A stretch of DNA of 6,915 nucleotides from Treponema sp. (GTDB lineage Bacteria > Spirochaetota > Spirochaetia > Treponematales > Breznakiellaceae): positions 1 to 6,915 of the forward strand of contig JAITBO010000393.1 of the NCBI GenBank assembly GCA_031283505.1, read 5' to 3'. Both the position numbers and the translations under genes were made by a program. This document shows positions 6,158 to 6,915 of this stretch, piece after piece. The stretch's first letter is position 1; each line of letters opens with the position of its first letter. The notes below the pieces were generated by a model that did not search any database, had not been told where the DNA came from, and saw only the letters and a list, made by a program, of their open reading frames with translations.

Positions 6158-6685
6158 TTAAGGTCGTCCCTTTCCGTAAGCGCCGTAATGGACCAGCGAG
6201 GGGTCAAATCGGCTGACGGTTCTTGCGGGGCGCACGGGATAGCCCAGGGCCACGACGGAAAAAGGGATGATGTGGGCCGGGAGGCCGAATCTGGCGGAAA
6301 AGGCATTGACCCGGCTTTCATCGGGATACCAGCCGAGCCAGACCCCACCGAGCCCCTCACCGCTTATCTGGAGGAGTATGTTTTCCGTGGCTGCGGAGAG
6401 GTCCTGCACCCACCAGACATCCTGTGGGTCCGCGCTTTCCCCCAGCTTGAGGTTGGCGCAAGGCACTATGGCGGCGGCGGCTTTTGGGAGCATTTTTGCA
6501 TAGGGACTCATGCCGGCAATGGCCTTGCGGTCTTCTTCGGCGGTGATGACGATAAATTCCCAGGGACGGCGATTATGGGCCGACGGAGCCTCGAAGGCGG
6601 CCCTTAAAATACGGTCTATTTTCTCCGGTTCCACAGGCCTGGATAAAAAATTGCGTACCGAACGTCGTTCAAAAATGGCTGACAT
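6158..6685 (-). CDS. Nitroreductase-family FMN oxidoreductase
   Basis: A 175-residue cytoplasmic flavoprotein of the nitroreductase superfamily. These are usually FMN-binding dimers that use NAD(P)H to reduce nitro compounds, quinones or other acceptors. The N-terminal FMN motif is RRSVRNF (7-13), followed by the PVEPEKIDRILRAA helix (17-30) and APSAHNRRPWEFIVI (33-47), a family hallmark for flavin binding. QDLSAATENILLQ (94-106) and GLGGVWLGWYP (111-121) form the second half of the flavin pocket. VALGYP (145-150) and SRFDPSLVHYG (158-168) close the fold. The length is typical of the short subgroup. The natural substrate cannot be told. ATG 6685 is supported by GGGAGG (6691-6696) five bases upstream and by a good promoter. 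The gene lies upstream of mrfA on the same strand, but a 281-bp hairpin-rich spacer argues against an operon. Confidence 0.9.
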   Translation of the reverse strand: MSAIFERRSVRNFLSRPVEPEKIDRILRAAFEAPSAHNRRPWEFIVITAEEDRKAIAGMSPYAKMLPKAAAAIVPCANLKLGESADPQDVWWVQDLSAATENILLQISGEGLGGVWLGWYPDESRVNAFSARFGLPAHIIPFSVVALGYPVRPARTVSRFDPSLVHYGAYGKGRP

Positions 6686-6690
6686 GGCTG

Positions 6691-6743
6691 CCTCCCTGTA
6701 TACGGAACATTTTTACTGTACCCATTATTGGGGAATATGTCAA
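6691..6743 (-). promoter_or_regulatory. Promoter and ribosome binding site of nitroreductase gene
   Basis: On the minus strand a consensus -35 TTGACA (6738-6743) is followed by a 17-base spacer and a -10 TACAGT (6715-6720, 4 of 6). GGGAGG (6691-6696) then lies five bases before ATG 6685. The expected leader is about 20-25 bases. This is the best sigma70-type promoter in the window. No operator palindrome is seen within it. Confidence 0.65.
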
Positions 6744-6792
6744 TTCGGCGCTAAACTGTAAGGTTTGGCAGAGAAACCGATAAAGAATCTAT

Positions 6793-6848
6793 ATCGCTAA
6801 CCAGCGATTACTTCACCCCTCTAATTAACAAGCGATTCGTTCACCCCC
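6793..6848. repeat. Two tandem 18-bp direct repeats, possible IS end
   Basis: AGCGATTACTTCACCCCT (6803-6820) and AGCGATTCGTTCACCCCC (6831-6848) match at 15 of 18 positions with a 28-bp period. The first copy also forms a small hairpin with ATCGCT at 6793-6798 (pairing with AGCGAT at 6803-6808). Multiple copies of a site ending in a CACCCC/GACCCC-like core are typical of the ends of IS21-family elements, where the transposase binds them. No transposase gene is present inside the window, so this may be the edge of an element lying further right, or a relic. Confidence 0.4.
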
Positions 6849-6851
6849 ATG

Positions 6852-6870
6852 ACGAAAATGCAAAATTTTA
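6852..6870 (+). repeat. Second, partial copy of repeat unit B
   Basis: ACGAAAATGCA (6852-6862), two bases, then ATTTTA (6865-6870) repeats the right arm and flank of the palindrome at 6143-6160, where only one base separates the two blocks. The left arm is not present here; instead the tandem CACCCC-type repeats adjoin. The rest of the window (6871-6915) shows nothing I can identify. Confidence 0.5.
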
Positions 6871-6915
6871 CAGAGCTCAACTTGTTTATAAAATCCTCTC
6901 AGAACTCCATACAAG

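Noticed and set aside
6803..6848. Start of a CRISPR array
   Set aside because: Only two imperfect 18-bp copies with a 10-bp gap are present, too short for repeat-spacer units, and no cas gene is nearby.

Overview
The window is a stretch of bacterial chromosome with five intact genes, most of them on the minus strand. The central pair, at about 2.1-5.9 kb, is a GC-rich two-gene unit. It encodes a DEAD/DEAH-type helicase with a C-terminal four-cysteine cluster (MrfA/YprA type) and a DEDD-type exonuclease with a helical C-terminal tail (MrfB/YprB type). The two reading frames overlap by 11 bp. In Bacillus subtilis this pair forms the MrfAB mitomycin-lesion repair pathway, which acts independently of UvrABC. 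The organism cannot be fixed from sequence alone. The mix of GC-rich housekeeping genes, AT-rich hairpin-laden spacers and a DUF3793 gene would fit a host-associated spirochaete (Treponema-like) or a Firmicute; this is inference.

Layout from left to right. At 1-129 there is a leader with an 8-T run and a perfect 22-bp palindrome. At 130-633 (+) lies a DUF3793-family protein, noticeably more AT-rich than its neighbours. At 666-1829 (-), convergent with it, lies a membrane-anchored family 2 glycosyltransferase with its own promoter and a strong Shine-Dalgarno sequence. At 1914-2093 (-) there is a frameshifted remnant of a transposase N-terminus that resembles the ISNCY family. At 2117-3460 (-) lies mrfB and at 3450-5876 (-) lies mrfA. 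At 5877-6157 there is a 281-bp spacer containing four separate hairpins or inverted repeats and no credible gene. At 6158-6685 (-) lies a nitroreductase-family flavoprotein with a good sigma70-type promoter. At 6686-6915 there is non-coding DNA with two tandem 18-bp repeats and a second copy of part of the hairpin repeat found beyond the other end of the nitroreductase gene.

The most notable observations are as follows. (1) mrfA carries an exactly 99-bp (33-codon) hairpin-rich segment, in frame, in the first RecA-like domain between motifs Ia and Ib. It looks like a palindromic mini-element that has been absorbed into a coding sequence. (2) Hairpin repeats flank the nitroreductase gene and look like a dispersed repeat family. 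(3) Tandem 18-bp repeats near the right edge could be transposase-binding sites at the end of an insertion sequence. (4) A decayed transposase sits between mrfB and the glycosyltransferase gene. Nothing in the window amounts to a clearly new multi-gene system; the novelty lies in the repeats and in the modified mrfA.
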